Shown here: piece by piece, positions 46,933 to 55,376 of the stretch
Numbering within the stretch: position 1 is the first letter of the stretch
Layout of the letters: every line of letters begins with the position of its first letter
Assembly (NCBI RefSeq): GCF_003991565.1
Contig: NZ_CP032819.1
Location: forward strand, 62,001 to 126,000
Reading direction: 5' to 3'
DNA from: Butyricimonas faecalis
GTDB taxonomy: Bacteria > Bacteroidota > Bacteroidia > Bacteroidales > Marinifilaceae
DNA: 64,000 nucleotides
Notes under the pieces: generated by a model
What the model was told of the DNA's origin: nothing
The model's input: only the letters and a program-made list of their open reading frames with translations
The model's database searches: none
Made by a program: the position numbers and the translations under genes

Positions 46933-48120
46933 TTATTTTTTTTCTAATAAAACTAAAATACTATTGGAGTCTAAGTTCAGTTTTTCAATAAAGTGACAAT
47001 TGTTTTGAAATTTTTCTCTATATTCTGCATAAGTATTCTTTTGTTTTTTGGTATCTATGATTTCAAGTAATTCGAATGGTTCTATATAAAAAAAGCAGTA
47101 TTTAGTATTATTTCCTATTTGAATTAATTGTGTTAACTCTAATTTTTCATTTGTTACAAGGTCATCATATATCTTTGTATAAGATGTAGATTCTTTATTT
47201 GTCTTATTTGTAATATTAAGATATAGTGCTTTGTTGTAATTAAAGAGAGAAAAGAACATATCCTTGTATTCAAAAACATTAATATGTCCCCATATATATT
47301 GATTGTTTCTACAAATATCAATGAATTCATTTAGCCCTTGATACCCTTTATATAATAATTTTTGAGGGAAAGTATATTTTTGTTTATCAAAATACCAATA
47401 TGCTTCTATTTTTTGGGATGTACATTGGTATATAGTATCGATGAAAGTCTCGTAAAAATAAAAGTTATTGTTGTTTTTATATAGGTTATTGTATTGAGAA
47501 AAAGAAATATATTCACTAGATTTTTTATTTATTGGTAAGAAACCATTTTCCAAAAAGTTTTTTTGTATATTATAAATATTGATTTTATATTCTTTGTCAT
47601 TTGTAAAGCCACATTGTTTATATAAAATATATCTATTAGAATCTATTTTTTGTAAATTTTGAGCTGAAAATATTTCGGAGCAGATTTCGGTTGTATTGAT
47701 AATTTTTCTTTTCTCTAAAGAATAGGTGATAATTTTTCTTCCATAATCACATAGAATATCAACATTTCTTTTATCGTAATCTATAATAAAATCTTGAATA
47801 TTTAAAGTCTCTTCAGAACCTCGTCCTGTCTTTATTATAGATTGGATATATTCCCCTGTTGCATTGAAAATATGAAGCTCTGAATCAGCTGCTTTCCCTT
47901 TTATAATTAATAATGAATCTATGAATTCAACCTTTTGTATACTTGTAAAGGTAATTCCAGACAACTGAATAAGTTTGTAACTATTGAAAATGGAACTTAA
48001 AGTTAAAATGTTATTTTGTGGTATTATTTTTGAACTATTCACAACCTCATTTGCTTGTTTATTGGTTGATTTACAACTTGAAATAGATAAAAATAATATG
48101 AAAGGTATAATATATTTCAT
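46933..48120 (-). CDS. 6-bladed beta-propeller lipoprotein (DUF5128/BF3164 type)
   Basis: This 395-residue lipoprotein (lipobox LSISSC, Cys 16) is one of eight in the cluster. It shows the family layout: an N-terminal L-I-x-L strand (YKLIQLSGITFTSIQKVEFIDSLLIIKG), LHIFNATGEYIQSIIKTGRGSEETLNIQDFIID with the GRG-x-E turn that marks the end of blade one, and the following blade VDILCDYGRKIITYSLE. It is the most divergent copy (GRGSEE in place of GRGPGE). It follows the NVEALA peptide gene by 62 bp and directly precedes the thioredoxin-fold gene. Function unknown; probably a surface or periplasmic binding or scaffolding protein. Confidence 0.75.
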   Translation of the reverse strand: MKYIIPFILFLSISSCKSTNKQANEVVNSSKIIPQNNILTLSSIFNSYKLIQLSGITFTSIQKVEFIDSLLIIKGKAADSELHIFNATGEYIQSIIKTGRGSEETLNIQDFIIDYDKRNVDILCDYGRKIITYSLEKRKIINTTEICSEIFSAQNLQKIDSNRYILYKQCGFTNDKEYKINIYNIQKNFLENGFLPINKKSSEYISFSQYNNLYKNNNNFYFYETFIDTIYQCTSQKIEAYWYFDKQKYTFPQKLLYKGYQGLNEFIDICRNNQYIWGHINVFEYKDMFFSLFNYNKALYLNITNKTNKESTSYTKIYDDLVTNEKLELTQLIQIGNNTKYCFFYIEPFELLEIIDTKKQKNTYAEYREKFQNNCHFIEKLNLDSNSILVLLEKK

Positions 48121-48182
48121 TGTATATTTTTTATTTATATAGAATGTTTTATAAGGTGCCTTTCAAAGGGCACCTTATATTT

Positions 48183-48437
48183 TCAATGTGTACAGAATAT
48201 GTCTTCACTGCATCGTCTTCCAAATTGTGATATACATCCTGTTTTGCCAGCAGGTACGACGCAATAGATTCGTTTTGCATTTTGATATCCCGTGAGAGAG
48301 GATTCTCCATCAGCTAATGCTTCAATGTTTTTCATTGAAAGATTTGTAGTTTTAGTAGTTATGCTAAAATTCATTCCGACACTGATAATAATAGCAAGTG
48401 TAAGAATTGACGCTAAAATAATAATACTATTTTTCAT
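48183..48437 (-). CDS. NVEALA family secreted peptide
   Basis: This 84-residue peptide starts with MKNSIIILASILTLAIIISV, a long signal/leader hydrophobic segment, followed by the family signature NIEALADGE (residues 37-45; consensus NVEALA). The mature part of about 40 residues has four cysteines (59, 68, 76, 82) and ends in FCTH. NVEALA proteins are known only from Bacteroidetes as short exported peptides of unknown function, commonly next to 6-bladed propeller lipoproteins and thioredoxin-like proteins, exactly as here. It is read from the shared promoter (copy B) about 200 bp upstream. The cysteines could form two disulfides, for which the adjacent CDVC protein is a candidate partner. Confidence 0.85.
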   Translation of the reverse strand: MKNSIIILASILTLAIIISVGMNFSITTKTTNLSMKNIEALADGESSLTGYQNAKRIYCVVPAGKTGCISQFGRRCSEDIFCTH

Positions 48438-48640
48438 TATTAAGAATTTTAATTGTTATACTTATGTTACTTAAAAATATTATATGACTATTTTTTCAAT
48501 ATTTTTTTACATTTTTCGACCTCCTTTCATTGTTTAGGAGAGGGTAGGCGATTGTCGGGATCGTTTTTGCGAAGAACTTTTCCGGCATCGCCTTTACTCT
48601 CGGGTTTATAAATTTGCTTATATCTTTTAGCAGTAAAAGC

Positions 48641-48712
48641 AATGCCTCAAATATATACTAAAAATTTTGGAAAAAGCAAAGGAAACATGAGAGAATTATG
48701 AGAATTTTCAAT
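48641..48712 (-). promoter_or_regulatory. Shared upstream element, copy B, with promoter for the NVEALA unit
   Basis: On the minus strand: -33 TTTG (complement of 48677-48680), 21 bp, -7 TATATTTG (complement of 48648-48655). It matches copy D (57783-57850) almost base for base, including the segment AATGCCTCAAATATATAC and the far upstream TGAAAATTCTCATAAT. Transcription would begin near 48641, leaving a 200-nt leader before the NVEALA start. Confidence 0.75.
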
Positions 48713-48841
48713 CAAGAGCTTTATTTGAGTATATATTACAAAAATGTGATTTGTGTTGTCTATTAGGTTGTTAAGTTGTTTTTAATTCATGATCTTTACA
48801 TTTTATACCCACCAAACTATATTGTGATGGATGAATAATGA

Positions 48842-48930
48842 TTAATTCCTTGAAATAATTAATTTGTATATTCCAAAAATTAGGTTATGGTCTATTTTTA
48901 TGGACTGTAAATTGCGAGGTATTTGAGAGG
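48842..48930 (-). pseudogene. Remnant of the 3' end of a propeller gene (copy 1)
   Basis: Read on the minus strand, the bases from about 48925 to 48842 encode IPRNLQSIKIDHNLIFGIYK and a stop at 48842-48844. This matches the C-terminus of the intact propeller encoded at 54196-55314 (LPSNLRPIKIDDNPILGLYK). It follows the stop of the next propeller gene by only a few bases and has no start or upstream part. A nearly identical remnant is at 51126-51210. Confidence 0.65.
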
Positions 48931-48933
48931 GTT

Positions 48934-50058
48934 TCATTTGAAATAATATTTTACAAGAATGGGATTTGAATTATCGGTTAACTCTTTAAATACTTCTGGA
49001 TTTGAAATATTCGCGTTTTCATTCATCAAGACGGATAATGGCATCCAATCATCATCCGTGATTCCGATTATTTTTTCATGATCAATAGCTAGTGGATAAA
49101 TTCCGATATTCTCTTCCATGGTGGAAAAAACAATATCCTTTTTTGACATTTTGTTATGAAAAACATGAACCATTTTTTCTTTCATGAAAATGGAACAATA
49201 ATAATATTGGTCATTTTGCCCGCTGAAACGAAAAGTGTATGGAATTTTTGAAGAATACATGACTTCTTTATAAAATTTCATTTCTTCTGTAGGGTCTGTT
49301 AAATTCGGGAGTTGCATTTTGTTGATGTCATACGAATACTTTCCAAAATTCCATGAATAAGCATGATGTAGTGAATCACGAATAATTTTGTATACCTCAT
49401 GATGTATAGCTTGCGAGTAATATAAAGTATCTTTATAGACTTGAAGAACTCCTTTCATTAGCCACGCTATAGATTCCTGTTGATTATTAAATTGTTTCGT
49501 GATAGAATTCACCTTTCTCGAGAAAATTCTAAATGTATAATCTGTTGTAATGCGGGGTTCTGTGTGTAATAGGATGGAATCTTTATTTAAAATTGAAATA
49601 TGATGGTATGCCATGGGTGGATGTGGTAGATGTATGCTAGAAATATAGTTTCCCTTAAGATCGTACGTTATAATTTTTCCCATGGGATCAAGAGCATCTA
49701 ATGTCTTTGAATACGTGTTGATCGCGATATCGTAGAGTAAAAAATATTCAGAAGGGGCTCTACCTACGGTGTGAATTTTTGATATAAATTTCCCGGTCGT
49801 ATCAAAAATGAGTATTGCTTTTTGACGAGAATCAAGTATATATAAGCATGAATCGTATTCTATGACTTTACGTATGCTTTGTATCAAGGATTGTTCATTG
49901 GTTTCTAACGATATAATTTCTATTTTAGAAAAAAGCTTTTCTGTAGGTATGGAATGCTCGTGGTCTAAATTGGAATAAATTGTTTTGCTCTTTATATCAA
50001 TAGTTTTATTGCATGATATTACCAAAATTGCGGCTAAAATGTAAATTAATATTTTCAT
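48934..50058 (-). CDS. 6-bladed beta-propeller lipoprotein
   Basis: This 374-residue lipoprotein has lipobox ILVISC (Cys 16). N-terminal blade: IPTEKLFSKIEIISLETNEQSLIQSIRKVIEYDSCLYILDSRQKAILIFDTTGKFISKIHTVGRAPSEYFLLYDIAINTY, with the GRAPSEY turn. Later blades contain ALDPMGKIITYDLKGNYISSIHLPHPPMAYHH. It is a paralogue of 51218-52345 and 55377-56516, with roughly two-thirds of residues shared. The start overlaps the stop of the upstream propeller gene (ATGA), so the two are translationally coupled. Confidence 0.8.
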   Translation of the reverse strand: MKILIYILAAILVISCNKTIDIKSKTIYSNLDHEHSIPTEKLFSKIEIISLETNEQSLIQSIRKVIEYDSCLYILDSRQKAILIFDTTGKFISKIHTVGRAPSEYFLLYDIAINTYSKTLDALDPMGKIITYDLKGNYISSIHLPHPPMAYHHISILNKDSILLHTEPRITTDYTFRIFSRKVNSITKQFNNQQESIAWLMKGVLQVYKDTLYYSQAIHHEVYKIIRDSLHHAYSWNFGKYSYDINKMQLPNLTDPTEEMKFYKEVMYSSKIPYTFRFSGQNDQYYYCSIFMKEKMVHVFHNKMSKKDIVFSTMEENIGIYPLAIDHEKIIGITDDDWMPLSVLMNENANISNPEVFKELTDNSNPILVKYYFK

Positions 50059-51089
50059 AGATTGGAAAAATTATATTCGTGTAAAGAAAGTTTTGATACG
50101 ATATGATCTTCTTTATTAATATCTATGCTATATAATATGTGTTCTATAGGATCAACACATAGATAGGTGGCATAAGGGATCTTAATTTCACACACGGGAA
50201 CTCCATCCCATGAGAAAACGAAAATGGAAGATGTCGTTTTTATCTCGTCAACAAGGCTATTTCCTCTGTTATATAGTGCATAAATGTAGTCAGAATCACT
50301 GCTGATAGTAGAATAATATTCTTCATTTGCATGTAGAGGTGTCACGTGTCTTGGATTAATGTATTCATTATACAGAATTGTTTTATAAATATTCCCCGTG
50401 TTATTAATGAGATCAATTTGAGGAAAGTTGAAATATGCGGATGCAATATATCTGTTTTTAGGGTTGATGGTGGATATGGTTTGAGCGATGGGAAATGGGT
50501 CCGGATCATCTGCAAATTTGAACATGGGATTTATATACTTGATGCCGGAGTCTCGCAAGTTTATATAGAAATGCTTGCATTCTTTGAAATCTTCAGTACC
50601 GAATATAGTGGAATCATTTAGTTGAAAAAGCTCTCTGAACGATTGTCTATTATAGTCTGCAAGAGAAAGAGTGGTTTCTATATATGTTTTTTTTTCATGT
50701 ATGCTTTTTTCAATATTAATTAAGTGAAACATGGAGTTACCTCTGTCCAGTATCCATATTTTAGTCTCCCCGTTTTCGAGTTTATATTGAGAGAAATAGG
50801 CTGGAGCAATGAATTCCCCGGGTCCACGGCCTTTTTTGCATAAATCCGTAATTTTTGAAATATTATTTTTAGAATAAACAGAGAAATGATGATCCGTTCT
50901 GTGTGAGCCGCATAAGAAATAATTGTCTGTAACATGCAAACTCATGATTCCAAGCTCTTTATCAAATGATGTTATCGGTTCTCCTTCCACATTTAGAGTA
51001 CGTGGAAATTTACTTATGATATGGACTTGAGGAGGAAGAGACTGACAGCTCAAAAATAAAATAGTTGATATGTATATTAAATATTTCAT
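50055..51089 (-). CDS. 6-bladed beta-propeller lipoprotein (divergent)
   Basis: This 344-residue lipoprotein has lipobox ILFLSC (Cys 15). It lacks the long N-terminal stretch of its neighbours and goes quickly into blades: KELGIMSLHVTDNYFLCGSHRTDHHFSVYSKNNISKITDLCKKGRGPGEFIAPAYFSQYKLENGETKIWILDRGNSMFHLINIEKS, with the classic GRGPGEF turn. C-terminal: SIFVFSWDGVPVCEIKIPYATYLCVDPIEHILYSIDINKEDHIVSKL, the last blade. It is coupled by ATGA overlap to the propeller gene downstream. Likely an accessory type within the cluster. Function unknown. Confidence 0.75.
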   Translation of the reverse strand: MKYLIYISTILFLSCQSLPPQVHIISKFPRTLNVEGEPITSFDKELGIMSLHVTDNYFLCGSHRTDHHFSVYSKNNISKITDLCKKGRGPGEFIAPAYFSQYKLENGETKIWILDRGNSMFHLINIEKSIHEKKTYIETTLSLADYNRQSFRELFQLNDSTIFGTEDFKECKHFYINLRDSGIKYINPMFKFADDPDPFPIAQTISTINPKNRYIASAYFNFPQIDLINNTGNIYKTILYNEYINPRHVTPLHANEEYYSTISSDSDYIYALYNRGNSLVDEIKTTSSIFVFSWDGVPVCEIKIPYATYLCVDPIEHILYSIDINKEDHIVSKLSLHEYNFSNL

Positions 51090-51125
51090 AGTTTTATATG
51101 GTATTTTGTGATGGATGAATAATGA

Positions 51126-51210
51126 TTAATTCGTTGAAATAATTAATTTGTATATTCCCAAAATTAGGTTATCGTCTATTTTTATGGACTGTAAATTGCG
51201 AGGTATTTGA
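51126..51210 (-). pseudogene. Remnant of the 3' end of a propeller gene (copy 2)
   Basis: This is almost identical to 48842-48930 over about 110 bp, including the untranslated bases TGATGGATGAATAATGATTA beyond the stop. It encodes the same degenerate propeller C-terminus. Together with the paralogous genes on its right, it shows that a unit [propeller gene plus remnant] was tandemly duplicated. Confidence 0.65.
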
Positions 51211-51217
51211 GTGGGTT

Positions 51218-52345
51218 TCATTTGAAATAGTATTTTACAAGCACGGGATTGGAATTTTCCGTTCTATCCGTTAATGCTTTCGGATTTGTAATACATGCAC
51301 TTTTTGCATCAATTAGCGATGCTATAGGCATCAAATCTTCATCGGTCATTCCGATGATTTTTTCGTTATCCATGCAAAATGGATAAATACCAATTTTCTC
51401 CTTTGTTGTAGAAAAAACGGTAGTTTCTTTTGTTGCTTTGTTATAGAAAACATGCAGCATTTTATTTTTCATAAAAAGCGAACAATAATAGTATTGATCG
51501 TTTTGACTATTGAGATTGAACGTGTATGGAATTTTGGGAGAGTACATAACTTCGTTATAAAACTTGATCTGTTCTTCGGGAGTTGTTAAATCGGGTAATT
51601 TCATTTTTGATAGATTGTAGGTGTATTTCCCGAAATTCCACTCGTAAGCGAATAAAAGCGTATCTTTAGAGATTTGGTAGGTTTCATTGTTGAATGCTTG
51701 TGTGAAATATAGCCTTTCCTTGTATATTTGTGGTGCCAACTTACATTCTCCGGTGATAATTTTCTTTTGCTTTGAAAATTGGGTTATAATCGTATCTTGT
51801 TGACGGGAAAAAATTCTAAACGTGTAGTCGTTATCTATTGTCGGGTTCGTGTACAACAAAATGGAATCTTGATTCAATACATGTAGATAATGGTATGCCA
51901 TGGGAGGATGTGGTAAATAAATGGTGGAGAGGTAATTCCCTGTAAGATCGTAAGTTAAAATTTTCCCCATGGGATCTAAACATTCTAATGTATTTCTAAA
52001 CGTGTTAATTTCAATGTCTTCAAGAAGGTAAAATTCGTCAGGAGCCCTACCGATAGAATTTATTTTTGAGATAAATTTCCCGTGCCCATCAAATATCAAT
52101 ACGGCTTTTTGTCGTCGATCTAAAATATAGATGCAAGACTGGTATTCCATGATTTTATCAATGCTTCGTATGATGGATTCCTCTTGCGTTTCCAAAGGAA
52201 TAACTTCTATTTTAGAAAAAAGTTTTTCTGTAGGTATAGATGGGGCATGGTCTAAATCGGTATAAAGTGTTTTACCCTTTATATCAATGGTTTTATTGCA
52301 TGAGGTTACCAAGACTATAAGTAAAATGTAAATTGGAGCTTTCAT
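51218..52345 (-). CDS. 6-bladed beta-propeller lipoprotein
   Basis: This 375-residue lipoprotein has lipobox LLIVLVTSC (Cys 16). Blade one: IPTEKLFSKIEVIPLETQEESIIRSIDKIMEYQSCIYILDRRQKAVLIFDGHGKFISKINSIGRAPDEFYLLEDIEI. It is nearly identical to 55377-56516 from residue about 36 to the end (about ten differences in 340 residues), while the first 35 residues and upstream DNA differ. This is the mark of a recent copy or gene conversion. It starts 14 bp after the stop of the propeller gene at 52359. Confidence 0.8.
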   Translation of the reverse strand: MKAPIYILLIVLVTSCNKTIDIKGKTLYTDLDHAPSIPTEKLFSKIEVIPLETQEESIIRSIDKIMEYQSCIYILDRRQKAVLIFDGHGKFISKINSIGRAPDEFYLLEDIEINTFRNTLECLDPMGKILTYDLTGNYLSTIYLPHPPMAYHYLHVLNQDSILLYTNPTIDNDYTFRIFSRQQDTIITQFSKQKKIITGECKLAPQIYKERLYFTQAFNNETYQISKDTLLFAYEWNFGKYTYNLSKMKLPDLTTPEEQIKFYNEVMYSPKIPYTFNLNSQNDQYYYCSLFMKNKMLHVFYNKATKETTVFSTTKEKIGIYPFCMDNEKIIGMTDEDLMPIASLIDAKSACITNPKALTDRTENSNPVLVKYYFK

Positions 52346-52358
52346 AGATAGTAATTTT

Positions 52359-53486
52359 TTATTTGAGAATGTACTTGATTAGGACATAATGATCCTTTTC
52401 CAATTTTTCCTCTATTTCTTCCGGGGCTCTTTTCATGCCGTCTTTTATCATGACTTGGTACGTGTCGTTTAAGAGATAGGAGAAAACGTTGTTTCCTTCC
52501 GCGAATTCTGGCTCTAATAGAAAATAATCGTCTTTTTCCCTGCTATTCACGATGACTTTTTTATTTTTCCGATCGATAAGATATGGTTCGGAGTCATTAC
52601 TTCCAAGGATATATTTAGGGGTAACAAAAGGTGTCGTGTACAGGTATTGATGGTTTTCCGTGACTTTCGAATAGTCCTGTTTCCATTTCATGGGGATGGA
52701 ATGGGCGGTGAAATCTATCGTCAAGGTTGAGAACGTGAAGGCATCGTGACGGTCAAACAGGTAGATCGTGTCGGATAATAGGGTGTGATACACGATGTTG
52801 TCATCGTTTTGTGTAAAGAAATAGAGTTTGGACAAGTTGCAGCAATCGGATTCATTCGTCGGTAATAATTCCTTTTTCATGTTTAGATTCTTGTCCGTAA
52901 TGGTGATTTTATTCTCTTTTTTCACGGGCAGATCTTTGAGTGGTTGCCAGCTGAACATGTAGTCGCCATTTCCCAGAATGGCGATGTCGTAGAAGACGCC
53001 TGGTAATTGATTGGTTTCAATGTAGGCCCCATTCAGGTCGTATAGTAATAAACGGGATTGGTAGTTGTCGATGATATAGATGTGGTTTGAATCCACCGTG
53101 AAATTGCGGGTTTCAAGAAATTCTCCTGGGGCTCGTCCTAAGGCTCCAACCGGGAACAGGAATTTTCCGGTGGTATCGAATACCAATACTTGATTCCGAT
53201 TTCGGAAATCGAGAATAAATATTTTATCATCCTGTACGACGAGTTTTTCGATCATGTTAAATAGACCGTCCGGATGTGTTTCCAACACGATATATTCTAC
53301 TGAATCAATGTAGGAGGATAGTTTGGTGTGTGGGTCAACTTTCCAGACTATAGAATTCTCTGCCTCTTGTGGAGGATATGATTTACAAGAGGTAATAACG
53401 GATAATAATAGGAATATAGTGCAAGGTAATAGAGTAAGGAGTATTTTTTGCTTTTCAACGCTATTGTCACATTCAATTTTAATCAT
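52359..53486 (-). CDS. 6-bladed beta-propeller lipoprotein
   Basis: This is a lipoprotein of about 375 residues if it starts at the ATG at 53486 (MIKIECDNSVEKQKILLTLL ... SVITSC). A longer frame reaches 53579, but its extra 31 residues are the shared upstream element (copy C), so they are probably not translated. Blades: SSYIDSVEYIVLETHPDGLFNMIEKLVVQDDKIFILDFRNRNQVLVFDTTGKFLFPVGALGRAPGEFLETRNFTVDSNHIYIIDNYQSRLLLYDLNGAYIET. GRAPGEF is the family turn. It ends in HYVLIKYILK. First gene of a four-gene propeller run going left. Confidence 0.78.
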   Translation of the reverse strand: MIKIECDNSVEKQKILLTLLPCTIFLLLSVITSCKSYPPQEAENSIVWKVDPHTKLSSYIDSVEYIVLETHPDGLFNMIEKLVVQDDKIFILDFRNRNQVLVFDTTGKFLFPVGALGRAPGEFLETRNFTVDSNHIYIIDNYQSRLLLYDLNGAYIETNQLPGVFYDIAILGNGDYMFSWQPLKDLPVKKENKITITDKNLNMKKELLPTNESDCCNLSKLYFFTQNDDNIVYHTLLSDTIYLFDRHDAFTFSTLTIDFTAHSIPMKWKQDYSKVTENHQYLYTTPFVTPKYILGSNDSEPYLIDRKNKKVIVNSREKDDYFLLEPEFAEGNNVFSYLLNDTYQVMIKDGMKRAPEEIEEKLEKDHYVLIKYILK

Positions 53487-53503
53487 CTCGGGGTTCTTTT
53501 TTA

Positions 53504-53583
53504 TTATTTCCCAAAGTTGAGGAAAACTTTCTGGAAATAAGCATGGAAACATGATAAGATTGTGAGAATTTTGATTCAATATT
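53504..53583 (-). promoter_or_regulatory. Shared upstream element, copy C
   Basis: This lies upstream of the propeller gene starting at 53486 and matches copy A (46284-46360) along its length. The outer part, GGAAACATGATAAGATT then TGAGAATTTT, is also in copies B and D. On the minus strand a CAACTTTG box (53511-53518) sits where the -7 box would be. Confidence 0.55.
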
Positions 53584-53600
53584 TTATTGAGTTATATCTT

Positions 53601-54194
53601 TTAATTGATAATGTTTCCTGTTGATAAATTTATTTGTTTTAAATAAGAGGGTAGAATTATATCATTTGTAGTTATAGAAAGAAAATGTGTTATTTTCATA
53701 TCTTTGTTAATTAGATAGACACAAGGTGTAATTGTTGTATTTGGCATATCTTCAATTCTTAAGAACATAACATTTTTCAGATTATATTTCTCCTTTATAT
53801 ATTTCATTGATGTAAAGTTTTGAAAATCTGAAATGAATAGAACCTTTATGCTTAATATAGCATCTTGTATTTGTTCGTATACTTTTTCAATACAATGTGA
53901 ACAATCTGTATTTTGATATTTGAAAATTAATATAGGCTGATCATTATTAATTATCTTAGAAAGCTCAAGGTCATTCCCATTCTCATCTTTACCCGAATAG
54001 TTTTGCTCTGAGTATCCTTCAAAAGTGTAAAAATTTCCAATTATTTTCTGAAATAGGTCTTTTGTTTTTTCTGTTTCGATGTATTTTTCTTCTAGTTGTA
54101 GTAAATAATGATTTTGTTGATGTAGTTTAATTTGTCCAGCTATGACAATACTTAATAAGATACATTGTATTACTATGATAATTATCAGTTTCAT
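53601..54194 (-). CDS. Membrane-anchored thioredoxin-fold protein
   Basis: This 197-residue protein has one N-terminal TM helix (about 3-20) then a periplasmic thioredoxin-like domain: QPILIFKYQNTDCSHCIEKVYEQIQDA with a CSHC pair (about residues 98-101), then IKVLFISDFQNFTSMKYIKEKYNLKNVMFLRI and a cis-Pro-like TPCVYLINKDMKITHFL. It is the paralogue of 46368-46928 (CDVC). Its start is 1 bp from the stop of the upstream propeller gene at 54196. Both thioredoxin-fold proteins end a propeller run, which suggests they serve the lipoproteins or the NVEALA peptide. Confidence 0.7.
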   Translation of the reverse strand: MKLIIIIVIQCILLSIVIAGQIKLHQQNHYLLQLEEKYIETEKTKDLFQKIIGNFYTFEGYSEQNYSGKDENGNDLELSKIINNDQPILIFKYQNTDCSHCIEKVYEQIQDAILSIKVLFISDFQNFTSMKYIKEKYNLKNVMFLRIEDMPNTTITPCVYLINKDMKITHFLSITTNDIILPSYLKQINLSTGNIIN

Positions 54195-54195
54195 G

Positions 54196-55314
54196 TTAGT
54201 TTTTTTTTAATTTGTATAAACCTAAAATAGGATTGTCATCTATTTTTATAGGTCGTAAATTTGAAGGTAATTGAATTCCTTTTTTATCAAGGGAAAATAT
54301 TGTTTCTGCTTGACAAAAGCATATATACGTGTTTTCGTCAATATAAATGAAATCATTATTTATTAGTGGGAATTGACGAGAATTAATAATACCTCCAACG
54401 TGAGCGCCATCTTGTTGCGTGTGTTTGAAATAAATGTAGGGAAAGATGCCTTTCACGAAAGTGAAAAAGAGAAAATTGTCGCATATAAATAAATTATCTA
54501 TTCTCCCAATGGGTTGTTGAAGGGGATCAGAATACCGCATAATATGGTTTATACGTTCCTCGTCTGAATAATTTTTAAAATTTTCTGGATACATGTAATC
54601 TTTTCCAAAATTGATATTACAGACTTTTTCTAATTTTTCATGACACTTGTAGATAGAGTAGTCGTACGGGAAAAAGCAATACACGGAATTTTGGTATTTA
54701 GCAAAGGTCGTCTGTCTATATGCAATTCCTAGCTGTTTCTTGGGAAATGGACCGAATTTGTTTAAATATTCTCCTGTAAACCTGTTGTATATATAAAAAT
54801 TTTGTAATTCTGTAGAACAGTAGTTCGTAAAAATAAATAGACTGTCATTGTTGAATGTAATGGATGTCCCATGTGTAGCAATAGGGAAATCAAAGTTGAA
54901 GTCGAAATTTAAATTGTAGACGGAAACTTTTTGTTGATCAGATGCCAAAATGTAAATCGTACTATCCGTGATGAAAAAGTCATCTAATGAAAGATATTCA
55001 CCATAACCTCTACCGAGTTTATCTAATTTATTCTTATATTTTCCTTCTAAATCGAAGGCAAAAATGACTTTCTGTTTTTTATCTAGTATATATATAGTGC
55101 TATCTTGAATATGGATTTTGTTTATACTTACAAGTAAAGAATTTTTTGATGTTTCTAATGGAATGTATGTTACAGAAGAGAAAAGAGAATCGGCAACAAT
55201 TCCTTGAAAATCTTCTTTTATAACAGAATGAATGATGGTTTGATCTTTTATATGCTGGGCGTTCCTGCATTGATATAGAAGTACAAAACATACAATGAAA
55301 TAGAGTACGTTCAT
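54196..55314 (-). CDS. 6-bladed beta-propeller lipoprotein
   Basis: This is a lipoprotein of about 372 residues starting at ATG 55314 (MNVLYFIVCFVLLYQC, Cys 16). A longer frame overlaps the stop of the propeller gene on its right (ATGA at 55377-55380), but its 22 extra residues lie in front of the signal peptide and at a recombination border. Blades: DSLFSSVTYIPLETSKNSLLVSINKIHIQDSTIYILDKKQKVIFAFDLEGKYKNKLDKLGRGYGEYLSLDDFFITDSTIYILASDQQKVSVYNL (turn GRGYGEY). Its C-terminus is the model for the two gene-end remnants on the left. Confidence 0.78.
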   Translation of the reverse strand: MNVLYFIVCFVLLYQCRNAQHIKDQTIIHSVIKEDFQGIVADSLFSSVTYIPLETSKNSLLVSINKIHIQDSTIYILDKKQKVIFAFDLEGKYKNKLDKLGRGYGEYLSLDDFFITDSTIYILASDQQKVSVYNLNFDFNFDFPIATHGTSITFNNDSLFIFTNYCSTELQNFYIYNRFTGEYLNKFGPFPKKQLGIAYRQTTFAKYQNSVYCFFPYDYSIYKCHEKLEKVCNINFGKDYMYPENFKNYSDEERINHIMRYSDPLQQPIGRIDNLFICDNFLFFTFVKGIFPYIYFKHTQQDGAHVGGIINSRQFPLINNDFIYIDENTYICFCQAETIFSLDKKGIQLPSNLRPIKIDDNPILGLYKLKKN

Positions 55315-55376
55315 GTTGCTGGAATTTCCTCTTGTCAATGCTTCTATTGGTCTCCGTTTAAGATTGTGAGTGGGTT

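Noticed and set aside
53487..53579. N-terminal extension of the propeller protein encoded at 52359.
   Set aside because: The extra codons are the shared upstream element found at three other places, and a signal peptide begins properly at 53486.
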